A stretch of 64,000 bases of DNA, from NCBI RefSeq assembly GCF_021731985.1, contig NZ_JAKFWH010000060.1, forward strand, positions 61,457 through 125,456, read 5' to 3'. Shown here piece by piece: positions 9,016-21,269 of the stretch; positions within the stretch are counted from its first letter, which is position 1, and every line of letters begins with the position of its first letter. The notes under the pieces were generated by a model that was not told where the DNA came from, did no database searches, and saw only the letters and a list, made by a program, of their open reading frames with translations. The translations under genes and the position numbers were made by a program. Source of the DNA: Nitrosomonas sp. (GTDB lineage Bacteria; Pseudomonadota; Gammaproteobacteria; Burkholderiales; Nitrosomonadaceae).

Positions 9016-10446
9016 ATGATAACTTTTAAACAAAAATCAAAAATAATGCTACCAGTACTTTTGGCAATCTCATTGGCAGTGCCGGTTGCAAATGCAACAC
9101 CAGTATTGCTTGGTATCGGGAGTCTTCCAGGTACCGGAAGCGATTTGTCAGGTTTGACAGGCACACTCGAAAGTGGAATCTCCGCTAATCTTCTGGGTGG
9201 AATGGGTTCTGGCTTTGCCTATGCCGGAAACAATACCTTCCTAGCACTGCCAGATAGAGGTCCGAACGCTCTCGCCTATACCGGAGGAAGTGCCGTGGAT
9301 AACACCACTTCCTATATCTCCCGTTTTCATACAATCGGCTTAAGCTATTCGGCGGGCACCACACTACCTCTCACAGTTACAACTACCTTAGACGATACCA
9401 CTTTGCTTTCAAGCGCCACATCTTTGACGTACGCAACCGGTGCCGCACCCGCTTTAAATACTGCGACGATTAACTATTTCAGTGGCCGCTCGGATAATTT
9501 TGGAGCCGGCAGCTCGCTCAATCCAAATAACGGACGTCTTGATCCTGAAGGCATTCGTGTTTCAAACGATGGTAAAAGCGTGTTTATCTCAGATGAATAC
9601 GGTCCTTATGTTTACCAGTTTGATCGCCAGACTGGCGAGCGTATCAATTCATTCGTTTTGCCAGGTAATTTAGCCGCAGCGAACCTGAGTTCAAATGGTG
9701 CCGCAGAGATCAGCGGCAATACCGATGGCCGGGTTGCCAACAAAGGCATGGAAGGACTCGCTATTTCCCCGGATGGCACAACTCTCTTCGGTTTTATGCA
9801 AAGCCCATTGTTGCAGGATGGTGGCGATGGTGGACGGGCCAATCGCATAGTTTCAATAGACATTGCGACCGGTGCAACGCATGAATTTGCGTATGACAAC
9901 CAGATTGGCACAAAAAATTACAACAGCAGTGAAATACTCGCCATTAATAATCATGAATTCCTGGTTCTCGAACGGGATGGTAAGGGGCTAGGTGATGGCT
10001 CAAATGCGGCGATCAAGCAGTTGTGGAAGGTTGATCTGGATGGTGCTACCGACATAACGAGTATGAGTGGCCAAGCAAATCTGTTAGCTAATCAAGGGCA
10101 TCCGGATAAAAGTTTGTTCCTTGATATCAGAGCATTGCTTAATGCAAACGGCATTACTGATGCAAACATCCCGGCCAAGCTGGAAGGCGCGGCTTTTGGT
10201 GATGACGTAATTGTTGGTACCGAAACTTATCACACACTCATATTAACCAACGACAATGATTTTACAACCGCTGCCGGAGATAATCAGTTCTTTGTAATCG
10301 GTTTCAAGGATGCTGATCTTGGAGGCTCGGTTTATCTTCCTCAAGCCGTATCGGCAGTTCCAGAGCCCGAAACCTATGTTATGTTATTAGTCGGATTTAG
10401 CTTACTGGGATTCATGGCGCATCGCAGAAAAGAATCAATAGCTTAA
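9016..10446 (+). CDS. Esterase-like activity of phytase family protein with PEP-CTERM sorting signal
   Basis: Signal peptide MLPVLLAISLAVPVANA; beta-propeller-like DPEGIRVSNDGKSVFISDEYGPYVYQFD and KGMEGLAISPDGTTLFG; C-term VPEPETYVMLLVGFSLLGFMAHRRK. Confidence 0.9.
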   Translation: MITFKQKSKIMLPVLLAISLAVPVANATPVLLGIGSLPGTGSDLSGLTGTLESGISANLLGGMGSGFAYAGNNTFLALPDRGPNALAYTGGSAVDNTTSYISRFHTIGLSYSAGTTLPLTVTTTLDDTTLLSSATSLTYATGAAPALNTATINYFSGRSDNFGAGSSLNPNNGRLDPEGIRVSNDGKSVFISDEYGPYVYQFDRQTGERINSFVLPGNLAAANLSSNGAAEISGNTDGRVANKGMEGLAISPDGTTLFGFMQSPLLQDGGDGGRANRIVSIDIATGATHEFAYDNQIGTKNYNSSEILAINNHEFLVLERDGKGLGDGSNAAIKQLWKVDLDGATDITSMSGQANLLANQGHPDKSLFLDIRALLNANGITDANIPAKLEGAAFGDDVIVGTETYHTLILTNDNDFTTAAGDNQFFVIGFKDADLGGSVYLPQAVSAVPEPETYVMLLVGFSLLGFMAHRRKESIA

Positions 10447-10475
10447 ATAAACTTGCTCCGCGCGCCCTGCACCTA

Positions 10476-10498
10476 TCCCCGTGGCAAGACCACGGGGA
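10476..10498 (+). terminator. Perfect hairpin downstream of the PEP-CTERM gene
   Basis: TCCCCGTGG-CAAGA-CCACGGGGA, 9-bp stem, about 30 bp after the stop. No strong T-run follows. Confidence 0.5.
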
Positions 10499-10538
10499 AT
10501 TGCAAGTTAAAGTCTTTAAATAGAGTCTCCTCAGAAAG

Positions 10539-11100
10539 TCAGCAGACATTGTGGCTGTAGCCTGATCTTTTCTTGATGCTTTGAAATATATTTAAGCAGC
10601 AACCAAACATCAATTGGCAATATTTATAGTTGCGCGCGCAAAGGCAAATAAAAACCTTCAACAACACCATCAGATTCATGACCAGAAAGATGCTATTGAT
10701 CCATGCTTCGCTGGTACGTGCTGTTTTGGCACGGATGTAATTCAGGTTATAGCCGTTTTTGCCTTGTCCGAACTTACCTTCAATTGGTATACGCTGCCGC
10801 TAGTCTTCACGCCGTTGCTTTTGTAGTTGCTTAAATTGTGCTCGATTATCTTCTGTTATCTTGGGAGGACGCTCCAATGGTTTGCCAGCAAAATGAATGC
10901 CTTTTTCCTTCAGGTAATGCCTGTTGTCTCGAGTACCGTAAATAGTGTCACCCAACACACTTTGTGGATAATATCCGTAACACTGTTTGTAGGCTTCAAC
11001 TTGTGTGGGCAAATCGCTTCCTTCATGGAAGGCATCCCAGCGGATGTGGTCAACACTAGCAATACCCGATACTGTCAGGCTAACAAGCTCTCTTTAAGAG
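10539..11100 (-). pseudogene. Degraded IS5-like family transposase remnant (5'-truncated, internal stop)
   Basis: Minus-strand reading: SLTVSGIASVDHIRWDAFHEGSDLPTQVEAYKQCYGYYPQSVLGDTIYGTRDNRHYLKEKGIHFAGKPL...QLQKQRRED*RQRIPIEGKFGQGKNGYNLNYIRAKTA.TSEAWINSIFLVMNL. TAG at 10800-10802. Confidence 0.75.
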
Positions 11101-11431
11101 CCGTGTTGTTAGTTCGGGTTCGACGGATAAACATTCCCTGCTTTTACAGAAAAAGCAAGAGGAAAAACTATGCGGTCAAAAATATTATGGCACAACAAAA
11201 CAGTTTCCGGCAGGTTTAAAAGCAATACACAATAATAATCAATTCGTTAAAAAATCAACCAAGCAAAAATTTGCTGTGTGATGTTAAAGATGGGTTAAGA
11301 ATCTTTAAGCGAGATAAATCTGGGGATACTATAACAGGATCTTTCTTCATTTCTGCAAATTGATCCAAAGCATCTGGAGACCGATATTGAAGGTGCTACT
11401 CTCATAAAGAATCGTATCTATTGGATTACAA

Positions 11432-12547
11432 TCATTCTGAAAAGAACTCACGCGCCTTATCCATCCAAGACTTAGCACGAGGGCTGTGACGTGGGCCATC
11501 ATTCAGACTTATTGTCTCCAGCTCCTCCAGTAATTCTTTCTGACGCGCTGTCAGTTTAACCGGGGTTTCCACAACGACATGACAAAGCAAATCGCCTTTC
11601 TCACGACTGCGCACACCTTTGATTCCTTTACTGCGCAAACGAAAAATCTTTCCCGTTTGCGTTTCAGATGGCACTTTAATTTTGGCATGCCCTTCTAGGG
11701 TGGGCACTTCGATTTCTCCACCTAACGCGGACACAGTAAAACTAATCGGTATCTCACAGTGCAAATTATCACCATCACGACGAAAAACAGAATGTGCTGA
11801 TAAGTGAACCACCACATACAAATCGCCGGGCGGTCCACCGTTCACTCCGGTCTCACCTTCACCTGATATACGAATACGATCACCATCATCAACTCCTTCC
11901 GGAACTTTTACATTCAGTGTCTTATGTTGCTTTACGCGCCCTATTCCATGACAAGTTAAGCAAGGATTCGCGATAATTTTGCCAGCGCCGTGACACTTGG
12001 GACATGCTTGCTGGATAGAAAAGAATCCCTGTTGCATTCTTACCTGCCCATGGCCATTACAAGTAGGACAGGTTTTCGGTGAACTCCCTGGTTTGGAACC
12101 ACTACCATGACAAGGTTCACATTGCTCCATTGTCGGAATGCGAATCTTTGTTTCGGTTCCATGCGCCGCTTGCTCCAGGGAGATTTCCAGGTTGTAACGT
12201 AAATCAGAGCCACGATGCACATTTGATCGTGCACCACCGCGTCCCCCGCCAAAGATATCTCCAAAAATATCACTAAATGCATCGCTGAATCCCTGCGCAC
12301 CGCCCCCGCCTGCTGCACTGGCATCAACGCCAGCATGGCCGAATTGATCATAAGCAGCGCGTTTATTAGCATCCGTCAATATTTCATAAGCTTCTTTGGC
12401 TTCTTTGAACATCTCTTCCGATTTAACATCACCGGCGTTCCGATCGGGATGATATTTCATTGCCAATTTACGATAGGCTTTTTTGATTGTACTTTCATCG
12501 GCATCACGGGTGACACCAAGCACTTGATAGTAATCGCGCTTACTCAT
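11432..12547 (-). CDS. dnaJ: Chaperone protein DnaJ
   Basis: [37 protein letters not shown]; four CxxCxGxG zinc motifs. Confidence 0.98.
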   Translation of the reverse strand: MSKRDYYQVLGVTRDADESTIKKAYRKLAMKYHPDRNAGDVKSEEMFKEAKEAYEILTDANKRAAYDQFGHAGVDASAAGGGGAQGFSDAFSDIFGDIFGGGRGGARSNVHRGSDLRYNLEISLEQAAHGTETKIRIPTMEQCEPCHGSGSKPGSSPKTCPTCNGHGQVRMQQGFFSIQQACPKCHGAGKIIANPCLTCHGIGRVKQHKTLNVKVPEGVDDGDRIRISGEGETGVNGGPPGDLYVVVHLSAHSVFRRDGDNLHCEIPISFTVSALGGEIEVPTLEGHAKIKVPSETQTGKIFRLRSKGIKGVRSREKGDLLCHVVVETPVKLTARQKELLEELETISLNDGPRHSPRAKSWMDKAREFFSE

Positions 12548-12624
12548 ATTGATTTCCTGCTACCGGGATAAAATTTATACTGCTTTGGTTTTTAAAAGAA
12601 TTTAAATTCCACATCAAACACCAA

Positions 12625-12677
12625 AACGCAGAGCACGCAGAAGAATTCGAAAATTCTCTTCCTGCGTCTCTGCGCTT
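12625..12677 (-). repeat. Large imperfect stem-loop between dnaK and dnaJ
   Basis: AACGCAGAGCACGCAG ... CCTGCGTCTCTGCGCTT flanking an inner AGAATT-CGAA-AATTCT hairpin. Confidence 0.6.
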
Positions 12678-12696
12678 CAGTGGGCAGAATGAAAAT

Positions 12697-14631
12697 TTAT
12701 TTCTTGTTTTTGACTTCCTCAAACTCTGCATCAACCACTTCACCTTCCACTGGTTTTTCACCCTGATTGGATGAAGCCCCTGATTCAGGTTGAGCTTGCT
12801 GGCCTTGTTGATCTTTTTGCTGGTACATCTTTTCAGCCAGTTTGTGCGCCGCTTCGGTCAACGCTTGTGTTTTGGCATCGATGTCGTCTTTATTATCAGT
12901 TTTGAGCACTTCTTCTGCATCCTTCAATGCCATCTCAATTCTAGCTTTCTCATCACTACTCAGTTGATCGCCATATTCTTTCAACGATTTTGTAACCGAA
13001 TGAATGATGGCATCGCACTGATTACGGCTGGAAATCAACTCCAGTGCCTTATGATCTTCCTCGGCATGCGCTTCGGCGTCTTTTACCATGCGTTCGACTT
13101 CGTCATCCGACAAACCGGAGCTTGCCTGGATTTTGATCTTGTTTTCCTTGCCAGTGGCCTTGTCTTTGGCCGATACGTGCAAAATCCCATTTGCATCAAT
13201 ATCAAATGTCACTTCGATTTGCGGCATACCGCGCGGTGAAGGCGGAATATCACTCAGATTAAATTGCCCCAAGCTCTTATTACCCGATGCCATCTCACGT
13301 TCGCCCTGTAACACATGGATAGTCACAGCTGTCTGATTCTCTTCCGCTGTAGAAAATACTTGCTGTGCCTTGGTTGGAATTGTAGTATTTTTCTGAATCA
13401 GTTTGGTCATTACACCACCCAGCGTTTCGATACCTAACGACAGCGGTGTCACGTCTAATAGCAAGACATCCTTCACGTCGCCCTGCAATACGCCACCCTG
13501 AATAGCTGCACCAACCGCAACGGCTTCGTCTGGATTAACATCCTTACGGGGTTCTTTGCCAAAAATTTCCTTAACCTTTTCTTGAACTTTCGGCATACGT
13601 GTTTGCCCACCGACCAGAATAACATCGTCAATGTCCGAAGCGGATAGACCCGCATCCTTAATTGCTGTGCGGCAAGGTCCGGCGGTGCGTTCTATCAGAT
13701 CTTCCACCAGACTTTCCAATTTTGCACGGGTTATCTTGACGGCCAAATGTTTGGGTCCCGATGCATCGGCAGTAATATATGGCAAATTAACTTCCGTTTG
13801 CTGGCTGGATGATAATTCAATTTTTGTTTTCTCTGCGGCATCCTTCAAACGTTGCAATGCCAACATATCCTTCTTCAAATCAATGCCGGATTCTTTCTTG
13901 AATTCATCAACCAGGTATTCAATCACACGCAAATCAAAGTCCTCTCCACCGAGGAAAGTATCACCATTGGTAGCTAACACCTCAAACTGGTGCTCGCCTT
14001 CAATTTCAGCAATTTCAATAATGGAAATATCAAAAGTACCGCCGCCTAAGTCATAGACAGCAATTTTCCGATCGCCTTCTTTCTTATCCATACCAAAAGC
14101 CAATGCTGCGGCTGTTGGTTCATTGATAATACGCTTCACTTCTAGACCGGCAATCCGTCCGGCGTCTTTAGTTGCTTGGCGTTGTGAATCGTTGAAATAG
14201 GCTGGCACTGTGATGACAGCTTCAGTTACTGGCTCACCCAGATAATCTTCGGCTGTTTTCTTCATTTTTATCAATACTTGTGCGGAAACTTCCGGTGGCG
14301 CAATTTTTTTACCGCGCACTTCTACCCACGCATCATTGTTATCAGCTTTGATGATGCTGTAAGGCACCATCTTGATGTCTTTTTGCACCATGTCTTCGTC
14401 AAAACGGCGTCCAATCAGACGTTTCACCGCAAACAACGTATTTTTAGGATTGGTAATCGCCTGGCGTTTCGCCGAGGCGCCCACCAAAACTTCATTATCT
14501 TCCGTATAGGCAACGATAGAAGGCGTTGTCCGCGTACCCTCTAAGTTCTCAATAACTTTAGGTTTTCCGTTTTCCATAACGGATACACAAGAGTTGGTGG
14601 TACCCAGATCGATACCGATAATTTTTGCCAT
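12697..14631 (-). CDS. dnaK: Molecular chaperone DnaK
   Basis: [38 protein letters not shown]; full-length Hsp70. Confidence 0.99.
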   Translation of the reverse strand: MAKIIGIDLGTTNSCVSVMENGKPKVIENLEGTRTTPSIVAYTEDNEVLVGASAKRQAITNPKNTLFAVKRLIGRRFDEDMVQKDIKMVPYSIIKADNNDAWVEVRGKKIAPPEVSAQVLIKMKKTAEDYLGEPVTEAVITVPAYFNDSQRQATKDAGRIAGLEVKRIINEPTAAALAFGMDKKEGDRKIAVYDLGGGTFDISIIEIAEIEGEHQFEVLATNGDTFLGGEDFDLRVIEYLVDEFKKESGIDLKKDMLALQRLKDAAEKTKIELSSSQQTEVNLPYITADASGPKHLAVKITRAKLESLVEDLIERTAGPCRTAIKDAGLSASDIDDVILVGGQTRMPKVQEKVKEIFGKEPRKDVNPDEAVAVGAAIQGGVLQGDVKDVLLLDVTPLSLGIETLGGVMTKLIQKNTTIPTKAQQVFSTAEENQTAVTIHVLQGEREMASGNKSLGQFNLSDIPPSPRGMPQIEVTFDIDANGILHVSAKDKATGKENKIKIQASSGLSDDEVERMVKDAEAHAEEDHKALELISSRNQCDAIIHSVTKSLKEYGDQLSSDEKARIEMALKDAEEVLKTDNKDDIDAKTQALTEAAHKLAEKMYQQKDQQGQQAQPESGASSNQGEKPVEGEVVDAEFEEVKNKK

Positions 14632-14699
14632 GTTAAGATCCTTTTAAAGATTAATTCTGCCTGTCAACTGACCTAAAAGTGGAGATACTTCGGGAAAAT

Positions 14700-15293
14700 T
14701 CAAGTATCTTTTGCTTTCGAAACCGACACAAGTGCTGGACGGATAATGCGTTCATGTAACTTGTAGCCTTTTTGCATGACTTGAACCACTGTATTTGGAG
14801 CCAATTCAGAATCAACCGTACACATTGCCTGATGTTGATGCGGATCGAACTTCTCCCCTTTGGGATCAATCGCCTTAATGCTGAATTTATCAAACACGTT
14901 GGTCAATTGTTTTAGTGTTAATTCCATACCATTTTTATAACTCTCTACACTTGCATTCTCAATTGCCAATGCCGCATCAAGGCTATCCATTACCGTCAGC
15001 AACTCAGCAGAAAAATTCTCGATCGCATATTTATGCGCATTAGTCACATCACTTTGAGCACGTTTTCGAATATTCTCTGTTTCAGCTTTGGCACGTATCC
15101 AAGCATCATGATGTTCGGCTGCCCTGATCTCAGCTTCTTTCAATAACTGCTCAAGGCTGGGTTGCAGATCTTGGTTTTCTCCGGTTTGAATGGTTGAATC
15201 ACTGGTTATTCCGGGTATTTTGGTTTCCTCTTTCGCATTGAGTAATTCAGCTAAGTTATCTTCTGGATTATTTGAATTTTCTGGGCTTTGCAT
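14700..15293 (-). CDS. grpE: Nucleotide exchange factor GrpE
   Basis: ORF extends to 15347, but the ATG at 15293 follows AGGAGG and lies downstream of a heat-shock-type promoter. ENIRKRAQSDVTNAHKYAIENFSAELLTVMDSLDAAL; HQAMCTVDSELAPNTVVQVMQKGYKLHERIIRPALVSVSK. Confidence 0.95.
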   Translation of the reverse strand: MQSPENSNNPEDNLAELLNAKEETKIPGITSDSTIQTGENQDLQPSLEQLLKEAEIRAAEHHDAWIRAKAETENIRKRAQSDVTNAHKYAIENFSAELLTVMDSLDAALAIENASVESYKNGMELTLKQLTNVFDKFSIKAIDPKGEKFDPHQHQAMCTVDSELAPNTVVQVMQKGYKLHERIIRPALVSVSKAKDT

Positions 15294-15319
15294 CGTACCT
15301 CCTAATGACTGTGCAAGCG

Positions 15320-15350
15320 ATATTGGGGCTGCATTTTTAAATTTCAAGCC
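15320..15350 (-). promoter_or_regulatory. Putative sigma-32 (RpoH) promoter for grpE-dnaK-dnaJ
   Basis: Minus strand reads GGCTTGAAA then a 14-nt gap (counted from CTTGAA) then CCCCAATAT; consensus CTTGAA-N13-15-CCCCATnT. Confidence 0.75.
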
Positions 15351-15434
15351 GATAATTGAAAATTATTCACACGCTATCCAAATTGTATGGATTAGCGCGT
15401 CAGTTCCATGCATTACTCTGGCTGTAATTTTCGA

Positions 15435-16817
<1,383 letters not shown>

Positions 16818-16953
16818 TCAATTTTTTTCAATTCGGGATTTTAACATGCCTGCTTTATAGCGGAAGCAGCCAATTCTGAAACATCAATATTAAAACCTTA
16901 ACCAATGTTTTCTCAAGAGAGATAATGCAGTCATATTTTCCACGATATCTAAC

Positions 16954-18294
16954 TCAATGCGGCATAAAAAATTTATCGTGGATACGTCGCGTAGTGCGCC
17001 AAACCACCCAGAGTACGATAGGAATCATCAATCCGACAGCCACTTCCGGGTGAATGGGTAAGCCAGCAGCGTTGCCAGCTTTGGCTATATACAGCAACAA
17101 ACTAATTACATAATACGTAATGGCTGCAATCGACAAGCCTTCCACTGTACTTTGTAACCGCAATTGTAATTCCTGACCACGAGTCAGTTTTTCCAGTAAT
17201 TGCTGATTTTGTGTTTCGGTCAGAATATCGACTCGCGTACGTAGCAATGCGCTCGCTCGTGAGACACGCGCAGAGAGATAACTCATTCGCTGTGCAGTCG
17301 CTTCAACTGTCGCGATAGCCGGGGAAAGCCGCCGCTGCATAAACTCGCCAATGGTCTGAGTGCCTGGTATGGCTTTTTCTCTGAGTTCGCCGATACGTTG
17401 TGTTACCAGCTTATTGTAAGCTTGTGTTGCTGCAAAGCGATAGGCATGCGCAACAGTGGCATGCTCGATACGCGTCGCCAATGAAATGAGTGTATCAAGT
17501 AATTCTTGATCAGAAGCGGCTTTATTTTCGAGTTGTGCGGTAATATCAGCCAACTGCTGCTCCGCTCTGGTCAATTCAGGAATAAGCCGCTTAGCTACTG
17601 GCAGACCTTTTAACGCCATGAGCCGGTAAGTTTCAATTTCAAGCAAGCGTTGCGAAACACGCCCTGCCCGCGTTTCTGATGCATTAAGCGGCATAATCAC
17701 CAGCATACGTTCAAAACCACTAGGACGCAGCATAAAATCCGTCACCGCAAGCGAGTGTTCATCTCGACCGATAAGAGATGCCACTATCGGATTCCCTCCA
17801 AACCACTTACGTGCCTGAATGAGCAATTCATCGGGTTCGTTCAGATCGCCATGCACCATGGCCAGTTTGACAGCAGCGAAAGTCCGGCCAGGAATTTCAG
17901 CCAACCACCCCTGCGGTAAGGTCAAGTAAGAAAGTAACTCAGGATCTGTCGCACCCAATTGAGCAATTTCTGGTAAATGTTGTACAAGCGAGTACCGCGT
18001 AAATTCGCTATGACGTTCCCATCTCAAGGTATAGCCCTGCAATCGCAAGCGTAGAAAGTTATTCTGCAATTGTTCAAGCGTCAGCGTCTTTTGGCCGGGA
18101 AGACAGCGCAAGTGCTCACACTCTTGCTCGCGTGTTATACCATCATTGATGACCACAACATAAATCACCAGTGCGGGTAATCGAATCCGCTGACTCGGGC
18201 GCGCATGCACTTCATTGTGCAATGAAATTCGTTGCGGATCATCGTCAGGCAGCAAGCCGGATGAATGAATGTCAATATTTGGATACATACGCAT
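16954..18294 (-). CDS. DUF3422 family membrane protein
   Basis: HNEVHARPSQRIRLPALVIYVVV...FTRYSLVQHLP; two C-terminal TM helices. Confidence 0.85.
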   Translation of the reverse strand: MRMYPNIDIHSSGLLPDDDPQRISLHNEVHARPSQRIRLPALVIYVVVINDGITREQECEHLRCLPGQKTLTLEQLQNNFLRLRLQGYTLRWERHSEFTRYSLVQHLPEIAQLGATDPELLSYLTLPQGWLAEIPGRTFAAVKLAMVHGDLNEPDELLIQARKWFGGNPIVASLIGRDEHSLAVTDFMLRPSGFERMLVIMPLNASETRAGRVSQRLLEIETYRLMALKGLPVAKRLIPELTRAEQQLADITAQLENKAASDQELLDTLISLATRIEHATVAHAYRFAATQAYNKLVTQRIGELREKAIPGTQTIGEFMQRRLSPAIATVEATAQRMSYLSARVSRASALLRTRVDILTETQNQQLLEKLTRGQELQLRLQSTVEGLSIAAITYYVISLLLYIAKAGNAAGLPIHPEVAVGLMIPIVLWVVWRTTRRIHDKFFMPH

Positions 18295-18440
18295 AGAAGA
18301 ATAAGCAATTTTTTGGCAGATCTGAATGTACCAAGGATCCAGTGCCAGGTCAAAAACACTGAAAAACTACCACTCATAGTCTACAATGACTGATCGCTAT
18401 TGTAGCTTACTGTGCTTGAAAGCTATCTTCCGAGATTTTC

Positions 18441-19799
18441 GTGATACGTTTAAAAAATTACATGTCGAATATCAATCACAACATACCTTTATCAGCATCG
18501 CAACTACAGCTTAGAAGCCTTGAATCTGTATGGCATCCTTGCACGCAAATGAAGCAGCACGAAACCTATCCGCTCGTTCCGATTGTGAGCGGCAAAGGGG
18601 TATGGCTTTATGATGCTGCTGGCAAGCGCTATCTTGATGCGATTAGTTCCTGGTGGGTCAATCTATTTGGTCACTCCAATCCTTACATCAACGCGGCAAT
18701 CCACGATCAGCTTGAGAAAATAGAACATGTCATGCTGGCAGGTTTCACCCATGAACCGGTTGTATTACTATCGGAGCGACTCAAGAAAATAGCGCCCGGC
18801 ACACTCGGGCATTGCTTCTACGCCAGCGACGGAGCCTCGGCGATTGAAATCGCGTTAAAAATGAGTTTTCATTATTGGCTTTTGTGTGGTCAACCACAGA
18901 AAAGCAATTTTGTCAGCTTGCAAAATGATTATCATGGCGAAACACTCGGTGCATTATCGGTTACTGATGTGGCAATCTTCCGGGAAACTTATGCGCCATT
19001 GCTGCGGCCGTGCACACATGTTCCCACACCCGACTGGCGTTATGCGGAAACCGGCGAATCCCCGAAAGATTATGCCATCCGCGCCGCCGCCGTGCTGGAA
19101 CGCTATTTAGCAGAAAATCATGCCCAAACCGCCGCATTCATTCTTGAGCCACTGGTTCAAGGCGCTACCGGCATGGGCATGTATCACCCTGTTTATCTGC
19201 AACGTGCCAGAGAAATCTGCACTCGATACCAAGTACATTTGATTGCCGATGAGATTGCTGTTGGCTTCGGCCGGACTGGAACGCTATTTGCCTGTAATCA
19301 AGCAGACATCACGCCGGATTTTCTATGTCTATCGAAAGGTCTGAGCGGCGGATACTTGCCGCTGTCCGTTGTGATGACTTCTGATACGGTTTTTCAGGCT
19401 TTTTATGATGACAAAACAGCGCATGCATTTTTACACTCTCATTCGCATACCGGCAATGCATTAGCTTGCCGGGCAGCACTGGCCACGCTGGATATTTTTG
19501 AACACGATCATGTTATTGAGACTAACAAGAACAAAGCGGCCTATTTGAATAAAATAGCAGCACCGCTCGCAGATCATCCAAAAATCAGAAATTTCCGCAA
19601 TTGTGGAATGATATGGGCTTTTGAAGTAGAAACGAATGATTGTGAGTTTGCAGCGAACTGTTTTCAGGCAGGTTTAAAGCAGCAAATACTACTGCGTCCC
19701 CTAGGGAAAACCATTTATTTCATGCCCCCCTATATTATCAACGAGCAGGAAATAGATTTGCTGGTAAATGCCACGCTGCATGTGTTGGACACGTTATAA
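18441..19799 (+). CDS. bioA: Adenosylmethionine-8-amino-7-oxononanoate aminotransferase
   Basis: VWHPCTQMKQHETYPLVPIVSGKGVWLYDAAGKRYLDAISSWWVNLFGH; PLP lysine region FLCLSKGLSGGYLPLSVVM. Start may be the later ATG at 18462. Confidence 0.95.
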   Translation: MIRLKNYMSNINHNIPLSASQLQLRSLESVWHPCTQMKQHETYPLVPIVSGKGVWLYDAAGKRYLDAISSWWVNLFGHSNPYINAAIHDQLEKIEHVMLAGFTHEPVVLLSERLKKIAPGTLGHCFYASDGASAIEIALKMSFHYWLLCGQPQKSNFVSLQNDYHGETLGALSVTDVAIFRETYAPLLRPCTHVPTPDWRYAETGESPKDYAIRAAAVLERYLAENHAQTAAFILEPLVQGATGMGMYHPVYLQRAREICTRYQVHLIADEIAVGFGRTGTLFACNQADITPDFLCLSKGLSGGYLPLSVVMTSDTVFQAFYDDKTAHAFLHSHSHTGNALACRAALATLDIFEHDHVIETNKNKAAYLNKIAAPLADHPKIRNFRNCGMIWAFEVETNDCEFAANCFQAGLKQQILLRPLGKTIYFMPPYIINEQEIDLLVNATLHVLDTL

Positions 19800-19822
19800 A
19801 TCACTGAAAGGAATTTATTGCG

Positions 19823-21220
19823 ATGCAACTTACTTTCTTGGGTGCAGCCGGTGAAGTGACCGGATCCAGTTATCTCATCGAAACCGGAGCAATACGATTC
19901 CTGGTCGATTGCGGCATGTTCCAAGGCGGCCGAGAGGCGGACAGAAAAAACCGTACTGCTTTTAAATTCGACCCTAAAACGATCGATTTTGTATTACTAA
20001 CCCATGCCCATATCGACCATTCCGGTCTACTGCCGCGGTTAAGCGCATGGGGGTTCAGAGGCCCGGTTTATTGCACAGAAGCAACTGCGGATTTACTTCA
20101 GGTCATGCTCAAGGACAGCGCATATATTCAAGAAAAAGAAATTGAGTGGCGCAATAAATCACGTCATCGCAGCCGATCAACACAGGAGCTTGCGCCGTTA
20201 TATACCGTCACTCAAGCGGAAGTGCTTCTCAAGCAATTAATCCGTGTGAATTACGATACAGAAATTAATCCCCACCCATCCGTACGCTGTTGTTTCCGGG
20301 ATGCCGGGCACATCCTCGGATCATCCATTATTGAGCTATGGATCAAAAAACACGCTGATTTCAAGAAAATTGTATTCTCGGGCGATTTGGGACAACCCGG
20401 TCACCCGATTGTACGTGACCCCACTTTCATCCAACAAGCAGATATTCTGCTGATCGAATCAACCTATGGCAATCGCTTGCATCGAAATATGCCCGATACC
20501 TTGGATGAATTGGTTCATGCGATCAACCATACACTTATCCATAAGGGCGGCAATGTGATCATACCCGCTTTCACCGTTGGCCGTACCCAGGATCTGCTGT
20601 TTCTGCTGATTGACCTCTACCGTCAAGGTAAGCTGGGAGAAATGGATATTTATGTTGATTCACCGATGGCGCGAGCGGCGACAGAAATCACGCTCAAACA
20701 TATTGCATTGCTCGATAAAGAAACTTCCGACACGCTGCAGTGGATGAATAAGAATGTGAGAAAACCACAAATACATTTCGTGCAGGATATTGAGGAATCC
20801 ATGCAGCTTAATCACATTAAACATGGGCTCATCATTATTTCAGCCAGTGGTATGTGTGATGCCGGGCGTATCAAACATCATCTCAAATACAATCTTGACA
20901 GATCCGAATGCAGTATACTGATTACCGGGTTCCAGGCGGAAGGAACTTTGGGAAGACGATTAGTAGACGGTGCCCGGAAAGTCAGGATCTTTGGTGAGGA
21001 TGTTCGTGTCAAGGCAATCATATATACCATCGGCGGGCTCTCGGCGCATGCCGATCAGGCAGATTTAATTAACTGGTTGCGACACTTCCAGAAAATGCCC
21101 GAAAATATTTTTGTCGTACATGGTGAATTCAGCAATTCTTCTGCTTTGGTTACCGCGATTCAACAGAAACTCAATTGGACGGCACGCATTCCGGAACAAT
21201 TGTCAGTTGTCACGCTTTAG
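19823..21220 (+). CDS. MBL-fold/beta-CASP RNA-specificity metallohydrolase
   Basis: MQLTFLGAAGEVTGSSYLIETG; LLTHAHIDHSGLLPRL; GHILGSSIIE; ISASGMCDAGRIKHHLKYNL; GGLSAHADQADL. Confidence 0.92.
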   Translation: MQLTFLGAAGEVTGSSYLIETGAIRFLVDCGMFQGGREADRKNRTAFKFDPKTIDFVLLTHAHIDHSGLLPRLSAWGFRGPVYCTEATADLLQVMLKDSAYIQEKEIEWRNKSRHRSRSTQELAPLYTVTQAEVLLKQLIRVNYDTEINPHPSVRCCFRDAGHILGSSIIELWIKKHADFKKIVFSGDLGQPGHPIVRDPTFIQQADILLIESTYGNRLHRNMPDTLDELVHAINHTLIHKGGNVIIPAFTVGRTQDLLFLLIDLYRQGKLGEMDIYVDSPMARAATEITLKHIALLDKETSDTLQWMNKNVRKPQIHFVQDIEESMQLNHIKHGLIIISASGMCDAGRIKHHLKYNLDRSECSILITGFQAEGTLGRRLVDGARKVRIFGEDVRVKAIIYTIGGLSAHADQADLINWLRHFQKMPENIFVVHGEFSNSSALVTAIQQKLNWTARIPEQLSVVTL

Positions 21221-21269
21221 CCCTGTAAACTGCCGGCTTCAGTGATTCACTGGCAATTGCTTGTATTCA

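Noticed and set aside
8793-9029. 78-aa plus ORF before the PEP-CTERM gene
   Set aside because: No domain, and it runs into the true start region of the downstream gene; likely non-coding leader.
10614-11219. Plus-strand ORFs 10614-10826 and 10827-11219
   Set aside because: They are antisense to the IS5-like transposase remnant, which makes protein sense on the minus strand.
12540-12761. 73-aa minus ORF spanning the dnaK-dnaJ gap
   Set aside because: Out-of-frame overlap with the dnaK 3' end and the stem-loop; no support.
12790-13239. 149-aa ORF antisense to dnaK
   Set aside because: Codon-structure artefact opposite a highly conserved gene; no recognisable domain.
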